Shown: positions 6,759 through 14,868, counted from the first letter of the stretch. The stretch: 29,284 bases of DNA from Porphyromonadaceae bacterium UBA7180 (GCA_002491165.1 DKVK01000011.1:1-29284), one strand, 5' to 3'. The notes: a model not told the origin generated them from the sequence alone. Made by a program: numbers and translations.

Positions 6759-8450
6759 ATGGATTGGTTGTTAGAACTTTTGAGACCCGGAAACGTATCG
6801 TTGGCAGCTTCGATACTGCTCTACTCGTTCGTTATCTTCGCCGGTATCTATCTTGGTAAAATCAAAATCTTCGGCATCTCGCTCGGTGTCACCTTCGTGC
6901 TGTTCGTGGGCATCGTGATGGGACACTTCGGCTATGTGGTGCAGGACGACACGCTGCATTTCCTGCGCGAGTTCGGCCTCATACTCTTCATTTTCTCCAT
7001 AGGCATGCAGGTCGGGCCCGGCTTCTTCTCCTCTTTTAAAGAGGGTGGCGTGAAGCTCAACATGCTGGCCACGGCGGGAGTGCTGCTCAACGTGGCGCTG
7101 GCCGTCGGCATCTTCTACATACAGGGCGGAGCCGACGGCGAAACCACCATCGGGCAGATGGTGGGCATCATGAGCGGCGCCGTCACCAACACCCCGGGAC
7201 TCGGTGCCGCGCAGCAGTCCGTGCTCCAGGTAAACCCCGAGGCATACGACATTTCGCAGCAGATGTCGATGGGCTACGCCGCCGCTTATCCCCTCGGAGT
7301 GGTGGGCATCATCCTGGTGATGCTCATCATCAAGAAGGCTTTTAAAATCAATGTAGACAAGGAGATAGAGGAGGTGGAGCAGGAACAGAGCGACTCGCTG
7401 CTGGCGCCCCACGTCATCACCGTGGCCGTTACCAACGACCTCATCGACGGCATGTCCATGAAGCGGCTCCATACCCTCATCCAATGCAACTACGTCATCT
7501 CGCGCATCGAACGCCCCGACGGCACCATGATAGTGCCGCACTCCGACGACGAAATACACAAGGGCGACCTGGTGCTGGTGGTCTGCTCAGTGCAGGACGA
7601 GGAGATTTTCGTGCGCTTCATAGGCCCGCTGGTCGAGAAGAAATGGGAACGCGACCAGGGACCTGTGGTATCGCGCCGCGTGCTCATCACCAAGACGGAA
7701 TACAACGGCGTGAAGCTCGGCTCGCTGCGCCTGCCGCGTGGATATATGCTCAACGTTACGCGCGTAAACCGCGCCGGCGTGGACCTTCTCGCCTCCCCCG
7801 GCCTGCGGCTGCAAATCGGCGACCGCATCACCGTGGTGGGCAAACTCGGCGACATCAACCGCTTCGCCGAGCGTGTGGGCAACTCCATGAAGCGCCTCAA
7901 CGAGCCCAACCTCATCACCCTCTTCATCGGTATTTTCTTAGGTATCGTATGCGGTTCCATACCGTTCGCCATTCCCGGCATGTCGGTGCCCCTTAAGCTC
8001 GGCCTCGCCGGCGGCCCGCTCATCGTGGCCATCCTCATCTCGGCCTACGGCTCGAAGTTCCACCTCGTCACCTACACCAACTCGGCAGCCAACCTGCTGC
8101 TCCGCGAGATAGGCATCTGCCTCTTCCTCGCTTCGGTGGGAATCGCGGCCGGCAAGGACTTCGCCGCAACGGTGTTCACGCAGCAAGGCGCCCTGTGGGT
8201 AGGATACGGTTTCATCATCACCGTACTGCCGCTGCTGGTCATGGGCATCATCGCGCGCGCCAAATACAAGGTCAACTATCTCTGGATAATGGGTCTTCTC
8301 TCCGGCGGCTACACCGACCCGCCGGCACTGGCTTACGCCAACAAGGTGAGCGGCAACGACGCCCCGGCGGTAGCCTACTCCACGGTCTATCCTCTCACGA
8401 TGTTCCTGCGCGTAATCATGGCCCAGCTAATAATCCTCGCCCTGCTTTAG
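6759..8450 (+). CDS. AspT/YidE/YbjL-type antiporter with two TrkA-C domains
   Basis: This 563-residue inner-membrane protein has the internal duplication of the aspartate:alanine antiporter-like family. The N-terminal membrane half (about 15-192) carries SGAVTNTPGLGAAQQ near 139-153, and the C-terminal half (about 384-563) carries LSGGYTDPPALAYAN; these are the paired signature loops. Between them lie two RCK C-terminal (TrkA_C) domains, about 215-290 and 305-373, which in other transporters bind small ligands and gate activity. Family members exchange amino acids or dicarboxylates, but most, such as YidE and YbjL, have no proven substrate. The gene is monocistronic with its own promoter. The length is normal for the family and the frame is intact. 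Confidence 0.92.
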   Translation: MDWLLELLRPGNVSLAASILLYSFVIFAGIYLGKIKIFGISLGVTFVLFVGIVMGHFGYVVQDDTLHFLREFGLILFIFSIGMQVGPGFFSSFKEGGVKLNMLATAGVLLNVALAVGIFYIQGGADGETTIGQMVGIMSGAVTNTPGLGAAQQSVLQVNPEAYDISQQMSMGYAAAYPLGVVGIILVMLIIKKAFKINVDKEIEEVEQEQSDSLLAPHVITVAVTNDLIDGMSMKRLHTLIQCNYVISRIERPDGTMIVPHSDDEIHKGDLVLVVCSVQDEEIFVRFIGPLVEKKWERDQGPVVSRRVLITKTEYNGVKLGSLRLPRGYMLNVTRVNRAGVDLLASPGLRLQIGDRITVVGKLGDINRFAERVGNSMKRLNEPNLITLFIGIFLGIVCGSIPFAIPGMSVPLKLGLAGGPLIVAILISAYGSKFHLVTYTNSAANLLLREIGICLFLASVGIAAGKDFAATVFTQQGALWVGYGFIITVLPLLVMGIIARAKYKVNYLWIMGLLSGGYTDPPALAYANKVSGNDAPAVAYSTVYPLTMFLRVIMAQLIILALL

Positions 8451-8501
8451 CGGCCTTCGCAAACCGTTATTTCTTAGCATTGAAAGAATTTTGTCAAAAA
8501 A

Positions 8502-8533
8502 TTTGCAAAGACCGGTTTTTGTGGCTAAAATTG
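8502..8533 (+). promoter_or_regulatory. Promoter of the HTH/nucleotidyltransferase pair
   Basis: TTTG (8502-8505), 20 nt, TAAAATTG (8526-8533). The -7 element differs from TAnnTTTG at one base, but spacing is exact and it lies 32 nt before the HTH start codon. The palindrome at 8531-8550 overlaps its downstream edge. Confidence 0.55.
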
Positions 8534-8550
8534 CAATTCGCGAATCGCAA
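8531..8550. promoter_or_regulatory. Palindrome, putative operator of the HTH protein
   Basis: The 20-nt sequence TTGCAATTCGCGAATCGCAA is a palindrome with one mismatched pair; its core ATTCGCGAAT (8536-8545) is perfect. It overlaps the -7 element and the expected transcription start. A repressor bound there would block transcription, as in autoregulated toxin-antitoxin operons. That the HTH product binds it is inference. Confidence 0.5.
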
Positions 8551-8564
8551 ATCACATTATCTAA

Positions 8565-8957
8565 ATGGCTAAAAATCACAACGGTATGCGTCCCCAAGAC
8601 ATAGTAATCCTTCTAAAAAAAGTGACCCCTACGGGTCGCAGCATGACCAATGCCATGATAGCGAAAGAACTCGGCATAAGTGCGTCCGAAGTTTCTGAAG
8701 CACTCGAACGTTGCCGCATAGCGCGCCTCGTCGACAACCTCAAACAGAGGGTCAATATCCTGGCTTTGAAGGAATTTCTAATTCACGGACTAAAATACGT
8801 GTTTCCGGTCATTCCCCAGGCCAAAGTCCGGGGAATGGCAACCGCTGTCTCCGCTCCTCCGATGAGCGAACAGATAGCACAAGGGAAAGAGGCATACGTG
8901 TGGCCCGATGCGAAAGGTTGTTTTTGTAGGTGGTTCTGTTGCCGAACTGTATGCTGA
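8565..8957 (+). CDS. Truncated HTH protein, AbiEi-like antitoxin remnant
   Basis: The 130-residue product begins with a helix-turn-helix region (about 8-65, including IAKELGISASEVSEALERC) followed by a conserved segment ending YVWPDAKG (111-118). As I recall this family, which pairs with nucleotidyltransferases, the protein continues for about 80 more residues after that motif. Here the frame runs instead into the start of the partner gene and ends in an unrelated Cys-rich tail (119-130). This looks like a deletion that removed the 3' end of this gene and the 5' end of the next. The DNA-binding part is whole, so it may still bind DNA. The promoter and palindrome upstream are intact. The family match is from memory and not from a search. 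Confidence 0.7.
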   Translation: MAKNHNGMRPQDIVILLKKVTPTGRSMTNAMIAKELGISASEVSEALERCRIARLVDNLKQRVNILALKEFLIHGLKYVFPVIPQAKVRGMATAVSAPPMSEQIAQGKEAYVWPDAKGCFCRWFCCRTVC

Positions 8958-9533
8958 AGACCCGACCGCGACCGATATTCGTCCTACCATGGACGTTGAC
9001 TGTGTTATAAAAACCGAAAATACGCCAATTTAGAGGAGTTTGAAGACTTGCTGAGGGCTCGCAAATTCGAGAATTACATAGAATCCGGCGTAATTTGCCG
9101 TTGGAGATACAAGGGCGAAATCGTCGACATAATGCCCGACCGTGAAAGTGTCCTCGGGTTTACAAACCGTTGGTACCGCCCCGGCATCCAAAACCGGATG
9201 GTATTTGAAATTCAGGACGGTATATCGGTGTATATCCTACCGCCTCTTTATTATTTGGCCACAAAAATCGAAGCGATAAAGGGACGCGGAGGCTATGACC
9301 TAAGGCTCTCGCACGATTTCGAGGACTTCATTTATGTCCTGAACAACCGCCCGGACATAACTTCACAGTTTGACGAACTCGCGGACGATGACCTCGCGGA
9401 ATATCTTTCAGCGTGGGCACGGGAACTGCTCGGACGGAAGAATTGCCGCGAAGAGATAGAATGTATGCTTCCTTACGGCGACTATGACCGTGTGGATTAC
9501 ATTCTGGATATCCTACGGCATTTCGGGCGTTAA
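8908..9533 (+). pseudogene. Frameshifted nucleotidyltransferase, AbiEii-like
   Basis: An open frame from ATG 8908 encodes MRKVVFVGGSVAELY and then RPTMDVDCVIKTEN, and stops at 9033. GGS (residues 8-10) and Asp29-x-Asp31 match the nucleotidyltransferase-fold active site. Homology continues in another frame from 9021 (YANLEEFEDLL) to the stop at 9533, with GVICRWRYKGEIVDIMP and PPLYYLATKIEAIKGRGG as typical family segments. One missing base in the AAAA run at 9017-9020 explains the break. The usual 15-25 N-terminal residues also seem to be absent. Such enzymes serve as toxins or modifying enzymes in type IV-like toxin-antitoxin pairs. The 3' end overlaps the convergent tilS gene by 21 bp. A sequencing error or -1 frameshifting are alternatives, although no canonical slippery heptamer is present. 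Confidence 0.72.
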
Positions 9534-10793
9534 GGGTTTGGCGAGGCGGAAGATGACGGGGTCGGCGGGGGCAACAAGGTCATGGCGGGAGCGTTTCAGG
9601 CCTTCGAGCCAGAGGATTTCGCCGGTCGCGGCGTCGCAGAGCACCCGAGCGAGGCGCTTCTGGCGGCGCGTCAGTTTCGCGTCTTTCATTATGTCGCTGA
9701 CGGCCATCGTCCCTTTCATGCCGAGCGGCGCTATGCGGTCGCCGGCGCGGACGCCGCGCAGCATATAGTTTTCCGGTTTCCTTGAACTATAAAAAGCGGT
9801 GTTGCTGCGGTCGGCGCGTATCGTCGCCATCGCAGCAGGTGTGTTCTCCATTGCAGTCCACTGCAATTGCGGTGCCTCTTCGGTCAGGGAATCGAAATAC
9901 AGACCGTCGCGCTCTGAGCTGATTTCCCCGTCGCGTACCGGCCAGTAGCAGCCGGGTCGTGGGGCTGCGGAATGGCGCGTAATCTCGTCGATTTGTGAAG
10001 CCGACGCCCCGAAACGCGATGCGAACCGGTGAATCATTGTCCGCGCATCACCACAACGACGTATCGCTTTCCATGGCAAAATATTCTCTTGCGCCGGAGC
10101 GAGGGCATGGCGCAACACCGCCGCCTCGCCGCGCAGGTTACGCTGCGTCAGCGCCACAGCGTCGCGCATTCCCGGCCACCGCTCCTCTATTAGCGGCAAT
10201 ACACGGTTGCGGATAAAGTTGCGGCGGTATTCACTCTCCAGATTGGTGGAATCGGTGACGAACTCCTCCCCTTTCTCTGCCAGGTATTCGAGTATCCCGC
10301 GACGTCCGATGCCGAGTAGCGGTCTGATAATCTCGCCGGTATCCGGTTCCATGCCGCGCAAGCCCTCTATGCCGGTGCCTCGGAAAAGGTTGAGCAACAG
10401 CGTCTCCACGTTATCGTCGGCGTTATGCGCCACGGCGATGCGGGCAGCACCACGCTCGCGCAAAGTCCTGCGGAACAGTGCGTAACGCGTATCGCGGCAG
10501 GCCATTTCCACCGACCCGCCATGCTCCCGACGCCACCCTTCCACATCTATATCTGCCTCAAGGCATTCCACCCCGAGGCGGCGGCAGAGCGAGCCCACGA
10601 AGCGTCGGTCGCGCGTACTTTCCTCGCCTCGCAGATGGAAATCGCATGTCACCGCGAACAACGGCTTTCCCACGGCGTGCAGGGCCACGAGCAACGCGGT
10701 GGAGTCGGCGCCTCCGCTGACTCCCACCACTATTTCTCCTTTTATTCCGCACACGGAGTCGGCCACGCGGCGTTCGAACTCCCGGGCCGTCAT
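9513..10793 (-). CDS. tilS: tRNA(Ile)-lysidine synthase
   Basis: TilS attaches lysine to cytidine 34 of tRNA-Ile(CAU), using ATP, so that the tRNA reads AUA. The product is 426 residues from the chosen start, close to the E. coli enzyme in length. The PP-loop SGGADS is at residues 26-31, followed by the family segments AHNADDNVETLLLNLFRGTGIEGL and DSTNLESEYRRNFIRNRVLP, then TilS C-terminal substrate-binding domains. The start at 10793 is chosen over the upstream ATG at 10832 because it gives an ATGA overlap with the S24 regulator gene and places the PP-loop normally. The two genes are therefore translationally coupled. It is essential in most bacteria. The 3' end overlaps the nucleotidyltransferase remnant. 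Confidence 0.95.
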   Translation of the reverse strand: MTAREFERRVADSVCGIKGEIVVGVSGGADSTALLVALHAVGKPLFAVTCDFHLRGEESTRDRRFVGSLCRRLGVECLEADIDVEGWRREHGGSVEMACRDTRYALFRRTLRERGAARIAVAHNADDNVETLLLNLFRGTGIEGLRGMEPDTGEIIRPLLGIGRRGILEYLAEKGEEFVTDSTNLESEYRRNFIRNRVLPLIEERWPGMRDAVALTQRNLRGEAAVLRHALAPAQENILPWKAIRRCGDARTMIHRFASRFGASASQIDEITRHSAAPRPGCYWPVRDGEISSERDGLYFDSLTEEAPQLQWTAMENTPAAMATIRADRSNTAFYSSRKPENYMLRGVRAGDRIAPLGMKGTMAVSDIMKDAKLTRRQKRLARVLCDAATGEILWLEGLKRSRHDLVAPADPVIFRLAKPLTPEMP

Positions 10794-11455
10794 CGCAGGT
10801 AAACGGGCACCACACAGGTGATGCGGGCACATTCCAGTATTTCGTTCTTGGGCAACCGGAAGGCGGCATACGCCGGGTTGTATGACACACAGCGCACAAA
10901 CTCCGGGTCGTCATCCTCGCGGAGCTGCTTTATCATCAGTCCGTCGGGCGTGGAGATTACGTAAACTTCACCCCAACGCATGTAGGGTTGCTCCTTGATT
11001 TTTGCCACTCCCACCAGTGCGCCCGGCGGAATGCTGAGTTCCACGTGCTCCTCGTCGACCATCGAGTAGCCGGTGGCCTGGACGAAAAACTCGGTGTCGC
11101 GCGGTGTTCCGGGAATTGAAATCATGGGCAAACCCTCGCTCATGATGGCCTCCGAGAGACCGCCGGGGCGACCGCACTCGGCGCGTGCCATGTCGATGAG
11201 CGGATAATGCGGATAATCATTGGCCGGGGTGTCGGAGAACATCTCCCCCAACCCTTCGAGCAACCAGCGTCGGCTCAGCTCAGGGTATTTCTGAATCAGT
11301 TTTTCGGAAGTGCGCCGTGTCAGGTCCTTGCCCGGCTTGCGCGACTTGCCCAGCGTGCCGACGGCCAGATTACATTCGCGCGTCACCGTAGCGTCGCTGA
11401 GGTTGCGGTATCTTGCGAAGGCATCGAAACGGTCTATAATTCTTTCTTCTTGCAT
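10790..11455 (-). CDS. HTH/S24 peptidase-type regulator (LexA/cI-like)
   Basis: This 221-residue protein has an N-terminal helical, probably DNA-binding domain (about 1-72) and a C-terminal S24 peptidase domain (about 85-220). The catalytic Ser is Ser131 in ATGYSMVDEE, and the general base is probably Lys176 in DGLMIKQL, so the Ser-Lys dyad is complete. A Cys-Gly pair at 94-95 lies 37 residues before the Ser, similar to the spacing in LexA and UmuD, and could be the self-cleavage site. Related regulators respond to DNA damage or act as phage-type repressors. No phage genes are near, and coupling to tilS by ATGA suggests a housekeeping locus. A consensus promoter is found upstream at 11529-11560. 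The target genes are unknown. Confidence 0.87.
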   Translation of the reverse strand: MQEERIIDRFDAFARYRNLSDATVTRECNLAVGTLGKSRKPGKDLTRRTSEKLIQKYPELSRRWLLEGLGEMFSDTPANDYPHYPLIDMARAECGRPGGLSEAIMSEGLPMISIPGTPRDTEFFVQATGYSMVDEEHVELSIPPGALVGVAKIKEQPYMRWGEVYVISTPDGLMIKQLREDDDPEFVRCVSYNPAYAAFRLPKNEILECARITCVVPVYLR

Positions 11456-11528
11456 AAGTGATGGTGAAAGTGATACACAAAGTCAATTATCAGTCTAAAT
11501 TCGGTAAAGACTTAGTTCAATGTCGCCA

Positions 11529-11560
11529 CAAAGTTACAAACAATTTCGACAAAATCCAAA
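11529..11560 (-). promoter_or_regulatory. Promoter for the S24 regulator-tilS operon
   Basis: On the minus strand TTTG (11560-11557), 20 nt, TAACTTTG (11536-11529). It is an exact consensus match, about 75 nt before the start codon. Confidence 0.72.
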
Positions 11561-11691
11561 CATTTAATCAAAAAATTTCAACCAACGCACAAAATATCTC
11601 AAAGCAAACGAAGTTACCAGAGTAGAAACGCACCATAGCGCGTCCGCATCCGGACGGCCGCAATTATCACATCCGAGTAAACACAATAAAA

Positions 11692-12450
11692 TTATTGTTC
11701 TCCCCAGAATATTTCGCCTACAGTCTTAAAGTCTCCGGATTCAGTGATATATGCGGTAAACAAATAACCACATGTAACCTCCGCCACATTATCCTCTGTT
11801 TTTACAGGTCTAAGACGGTCGGTTGTCGTGTTATCTCCAAGTTGACCATTTCCATTCCACCCCCAAGCATATAGTGAACCGTCATTGAGTATGGCCATTG
11901 TATGACCGGCTCCACATGCCACTGCTTTGACATTATAGAGCACTTTAACAGGCGACTGCCGCTCGGTTGTCGTGCCATCTCCAAGTTGTCCTTCCCCATT
12001 CTGCCCCCATGCGTAAAGAGAACCGTCATTGAGTATCGCCATGGTATGAAAAAAACTACTCGCAACCAATTTTACATTTGAGAAAACCTTTACAGGAGTC
12101 AGCCGGTCTGTGTCGGTGCCATCTCCCAGTTGACCTCCGCCATTATTTCCCCAAGCATAAAGGGAGCAGTCACTGAGTATAGCCATTGTATGCCACCGTC
12201 CACAGGCAACCGATTTGACATTTGAGAGCACTTTAACAGGAATATGTCGTTCTGCAATCGTTCCATCTCCAAGCTGACCCCATTTATTGTTTCCGGAAGC
12301 CCATAACATGCCATCCTTCTTTATTACCATTCCATGAGAAGATCCTGCGGCGACATGTGCGTATGAACCGCGTTGCGCCGAGACGACCATCGGCGGCAAA
12401 GCCAATATCAGCACTATGCAAGCAAGTATCTGTGAATAAAAATATTTCAT
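11692..12450 (-). CDS. Exported RCC1-repeat beta-propeller protein
   Basis: A signal peptide (about residues 1-25, ending VVSAQ) precedes four RCC1-type repeats of about 50 residues, each with the pattern HTMAILNDGSLYAWG..GQLGDGT...R..PVKV, plus a short partial repeat. RCC1 repeats fold as beta-propeller blades. A standard RCC1 propeller has seven blades, so this one may be shortened or may assemble from two chains. The repeats are very similar to each other at DNA level, so copy number could change by recombination. The gene and its flanks are visibly more AT-rich than neighbours, suggesting recent acquisition. There is no lipobox, so it is probably periplasmic or secreted. Function is unknown; protein or glycan binding is a guess. 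Confidence 0.85.
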   Translation of the reverse strand: MKYFYSQILACIVLILALPPMVVSAQRGSYAHVAAGSSHGMVIKKDGMLWASGNNKWGQLGDGTIAERHIPVKVLSNVKSVACGRWHTMAILSDCSLYAWGNNGGGQLGDGTDTDRLTPVKVFSNVKLVASSFFHTMAILNDGSLYAWGQNGEGQLGDGTTTERQSPVKVLYNVKAVACGAGHTMAILNDGSLYAWGWNGNGQLGDNTTTDRLRPVKTEDNVAEVTCGYLFTAYITESGDFKTVGEIFWGEQ

Positions 12451-12539
12451 TTGGATTTAAGTCAATTCGATTTCTCTGCAAAGAGAACACAAATTCCCCA
12501 TACTGCAAAATTCCTGTACCAAATTCCGCAATGAGGCAA

Positions 12540-13193
12540 TCACTTGCTTTTGTCAGACACGTTTTCGGGGAAGACGGGATGTTCGCCGCGGAAGTGGTCG
12601 AGGTACATTTTTACGCGGGCGGCGAACTCTCGCAACTGGTTTTTCAGGCGGTATTTCAGGAAAGGGGACGGCGCGGCGTTGAAGGCTTCGGCGCGGAGCC
12701 CTTCCTTGTCGCTGAGCCACAGAGCCCGTTCGTTGTGGAATTTCTGCGAGATTATCAGCACGCTGTCGAGGCCGTACACTTCGCGGGCCTTCACTATGGA
12801 GCGGAGCGTTCGCGTACCGTCGTAGTCGAGGATGATGCGCTTCGGGTCCACGCCGCGCTTGGCGAGCGAGTCGCGGATGGCGGCCGGTTCGTCACAACCG
12901 AAAGTTTCGCTGGTGCGGTAATCGCCGCCACTGGCTATGAGTGTGTCTATCTTGGCGGCAGCGAAAAGTGCCGCGGCGGCATCGATGCGGTTGGTAAAAT
13001 GCGAATTCCGGCGCCCGTCGGGCGTCACCGGCGATGTGGCCGGCAACAGCGCGTGGCGGTAATGCGGCGTCTTGGCGGGGTCGTCGTAAAGCCGCCCGGA
13101 GGCATTTGCCGACACCATGAAGTAACAAACCGCCGTCACCAGCACAATGACCAGCAAACCTATGGAAATAACCGCAATCATCTTTCTGACCAT
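12540..13193 (-). CDS. SanA/YdcF-like (DUF218) membrane protein
   Basis: This 217-residue protein has one N-terminal membrane anchor (about 5-27) and a periplasmic DUF218 domain. Diagnostic parts are ASGGDYRTSETFGCDEP (about 85-102), DYDGTRTLRSIVKAREVYG and IISQKFHNERALW, which match the SGG, T-N-A and H..R blocks of the ElyC/SanA/YdcF family. In E. coli SanA affects the envelope barrier to vancomycin and ElyC affects lipid carrier metabolism; the reaction is not established. The length is close to SanA (239 residues). A consensus promoter lies upstream at 13257-13288, so it is probably its own transcription unit. The RCC1 gene follows on the same strand 89 nt downstream with distinct base composition. 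Confidence 0.87.
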   Translation of the reverse strand: MVRKMIAVISIGLLVIVLVTAVCYFMVSANASGRLYDDPAKTPHYRHALLPATSPVTPDGRRNSHFTNRIDAAAALFAAAKIDTLIASGGDYRTSETFGCDEPAAIRDSLAKRGVDPKRIILDYDGTRTLRSIVKAREVYGLDSVLIISQKFHNERALWLSDKEGLRAEAFNAAPSPFLKYRLKNQLREFAARVKMYLDHFRGEHPVFPENVSDKSK

Positions 13194-13256
13194 AAGAGGA
13201 GCTTTACGTTATCGAAAGCCGCACGGAGACCACAGCGCGACCAAATAATTTTTGAG

Positions 13257-13288
13257 CAAAGATACACATAATTTCCAATATCCCCAAA
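13257..13288 (-). promoter_or_regulatory. Promoter for the SanA-like gene
   Basis: On the minus strand TTTG (13288-13285), 20 nt, TATCTTTG (13264-13257). It is an exact match to the phylum consensus, about 64 nt before the start codon. Confidence 0.7.
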
Positions 13289-13289
13289 T

Positions 13290-13382
13290 CTTCCTCCGCG
13301 GCGTCCCTCGCGGCCTTGTCCAGGGCATTGACGGTCTCTTCCACCGTCTCACCGTAAAAATTCGTTAACGTTGCCGACTAAT
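13290..13382 (-). pseudogene. Possible gene remnant
   Basis: A minus-strand frame beginning just after a TAG codon at 13380-13378 reads FYGETVEETVNALDKAAR and continues into DAAEEDLG, then runs to a stop at 13210. The segment has amphipathic, coding-like composition and is much more GC-rich than its surroundings. It has no usable start codon. I cannot name a family; it may be the surviving tail of a deleted gene or chance. Confidence 0.3.
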
Positions 13383-13826
13383 TTCGGCACAGATTCTATA
13401 TATCATCTCAAATACTTTAAATATATATTTCAAATTTCAAATATTAGTAAATTTTTCCACCCTTCTTTCCAAAAATAATTTGTTTAAAAATATGAAACAC
13501 CGCCAAAAATCACTAATTTTGCACCGTCATAAATAAACCGAATCATAATAATCTTTTGGAGTTGTTTAACAATAAATTATCCAGCTTCAGTTACAGAATT
13601 TGTTTCGACCAGTTTTTGATATATTTTAAAACATAAATCAGTGGAAACAACTTCACAGTTAGCAATTTATATCCATTCGGAATTTTAGGCATTATCACTT
13701 ACATCTTTGCCGCGACCCTGTCGCGTAAAACTTATTCCCGGGCGATGTCCGGTTTTAGCACCCTTAACGCTCTCCGCTACGCAATGTTATTGTATTACTC
13801 AGATTATCACACCTTATTTGTGGGAA

Positions 13827-14726
13827 ATGGATATCACTGAAACGCCCCACGGACAAACGGAGTTGAACCTCTTGACATATCTGGCACCGCATCCCGATTC
13901 AGAAATTTGGGTATCGCGCGCCATCACGCCAACCACCATCGAAACCCTCGCCGGCTCACAGCTCGAGGGTTGCACCGTATTCCTCTACGTCAGGGAAGGG
14001 AGCAGCTCCATCGACATTGACGGTGTCACTTACAACACCTCCGTACCATCTATTATTTATCTACGTCCCGGACAACGAATCGGCAACATCGCACTCGAAA
14101 ACCCCGCGCAGGTATCCGTCTGCACTATCTCAATCGGTCTCAAGACTGAAATACTAAACGAAATTCAGCGGCACTGCAACATCAAGACCGCTCAGGCCTC
14201 GATTGTCACCGAAATCGCACCGGAAATCTTATCGGTATACGACAACCTGTACAACGTACTGATCGAGACCATCAGCGACATCGCCAAACCCTATTACCAC
14301 GAGCGCATCCTCTACATTATCCTGTTCGCCTTCTTCGAGGTGGGTTATCACTGTTACACAGGTCTCGAACCGGCTCAGGACTTCAAGGCCATGAAGCTCT
14401 CGAAAAACTTCATAGTGCTCGTGGACCGATACCACCGCCAGAAGCGATTCCTCGACTTTTATGCCGAACGGCTCGGTGTCTCCTCTAAACACCTGTCCCG
14501 CACCGTTAAACGCTACACCGGAATCGCATCCGTGGACTGGATAGAACACTACACCATCTCCGACGCCAAGATTCTGCTGCGCACCACAAACCTCAGCATC
14601 AAGGAGATAGCCGAACGCCTCAATTTCTCCTCGCAGAGTTTCTTCGGCAAGTATTTCAAGAAATACGAGGGGATATCGCCCAAGGACTTCCGCCGCCGGT
14701 ACCGCCCCGCCGACAAAAAAGACTGA
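13827..14726 (+). CDS. AraC-family transcriptional regulator
   Basis: The 299-residue product has an N-terminal cupin-like sensing domain (about 1-150) and a C-terminal AraC DNA-binding domain with two helix-turn-helix units. The first is at FYAERLGVSSKHLSRTVKRY, and the second is in the segment IKEIAERLNFSSQSFFGKYFKKYEGISPKDFRRRY near the end. Both units look intact, so it should bind DNA. The frame is open from an ATG at 13707, but the extra 40 residues have no domain character, so ATG 13827 (MDITETPHG) is preferred. AraC proteins of this layout usually respond to small molecules and activate nearby or distant genes. The neighbouring guaD gene converges on it. No target operator could be identified. 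Confidence 0.88.
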   Translation: MDITETPHGQTELNLLTYLAPHPDSEIWVSRAITPTTIETLAGSQLEGCTVFLYVREGSSSIDIDGVTYNTSVPSIIYLRPGQRIGNIALENPAQVSVCTISIGLKTEILNEIQRHCNIKTAQASIVTEIAPEILSVYDNLYNVLIETISDIAKPYYHERILYIILFAFFEVGYHCYTGLEPAQDFKAMKLSKNFIVLVDRYHRQKRFLDFYAERLGVSSKHLSRTVKRYTGIASVDWIEHYTISDAKILLRTTNLSIKEIAERLNFSSQSFFGKYFKKYEGISPKDFRRRYRPADKKD

Positions 14727-14761
14727 CTACAATCTTTTTTGAAGTTTTAAGCAGTTAAAGC

Positions 14762-14803
14762 AAAAAGCAGCCTGACCCTCTACGGGTAGGCCGCTTCTAT
14801 TAT
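14762..14803. terminator. Hairpin between convergent AraC and guaD genes
   Basis: AAGC/GCTT, GCC/GGC and ACCC/GGGT pair with small bulges around TCTAC. The U-tract is interrupted (CTATTAT), so termination strength is uncertain. A second hairpin, GGCACCG..CGGTGTC, lies at 14847-14868 directly after the guaD stop. Confidence 0.5.
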
Positions 14804-14868
14804 CGCTGTGTGTTTACTAAGATTTCTTTTGCCAAATACGCTGAATAGGCACCGTAACATGCGGTGTC

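Larger units (their letters stand above)
13194..13826. other. Long AT-rich intergenic region
   Basis: This 633-nt region between divergent genes holds the promoter of the SanA-like gene (13257-13288), a GC-rich coding-like patch on the minus strand (13290-13365), a strongly AT-rich block (13380-13500) and a TAATTTTG element (13514-13521) without a matching -33 box. The plus-strand frame is open from 13707, but its first 40 codons look non-coding. Confidence 0.55.

Noticed and set aside
9010..9025. Programmed -1 frameshifting in the nucleotidyltransferase
   Set aside because: No canonical slippery heptamer or clear downstream structure was found; decay or sequencing error is simpler given the truncation next to it.
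10794..10832. Upstream start for tilS
   Set aside because: It would overlap the S24 gene by more than 40 nt; the ATGA overlap at 10793 is a better start.
11640..11657. Hairpin CGTCCG/CGGACG as terminator for the RCC1 gene
   Set aside because: The stem has only 6 bp and no T-run on the minus strand, so it was not listed as a terminator.
13707..13826. Upstream 40-codon extension of the AraC gene
   Set aside because: The extra residues are Cys- and Pro-rich with no domain character; the ATG at 13827 gives a normal AraC length.
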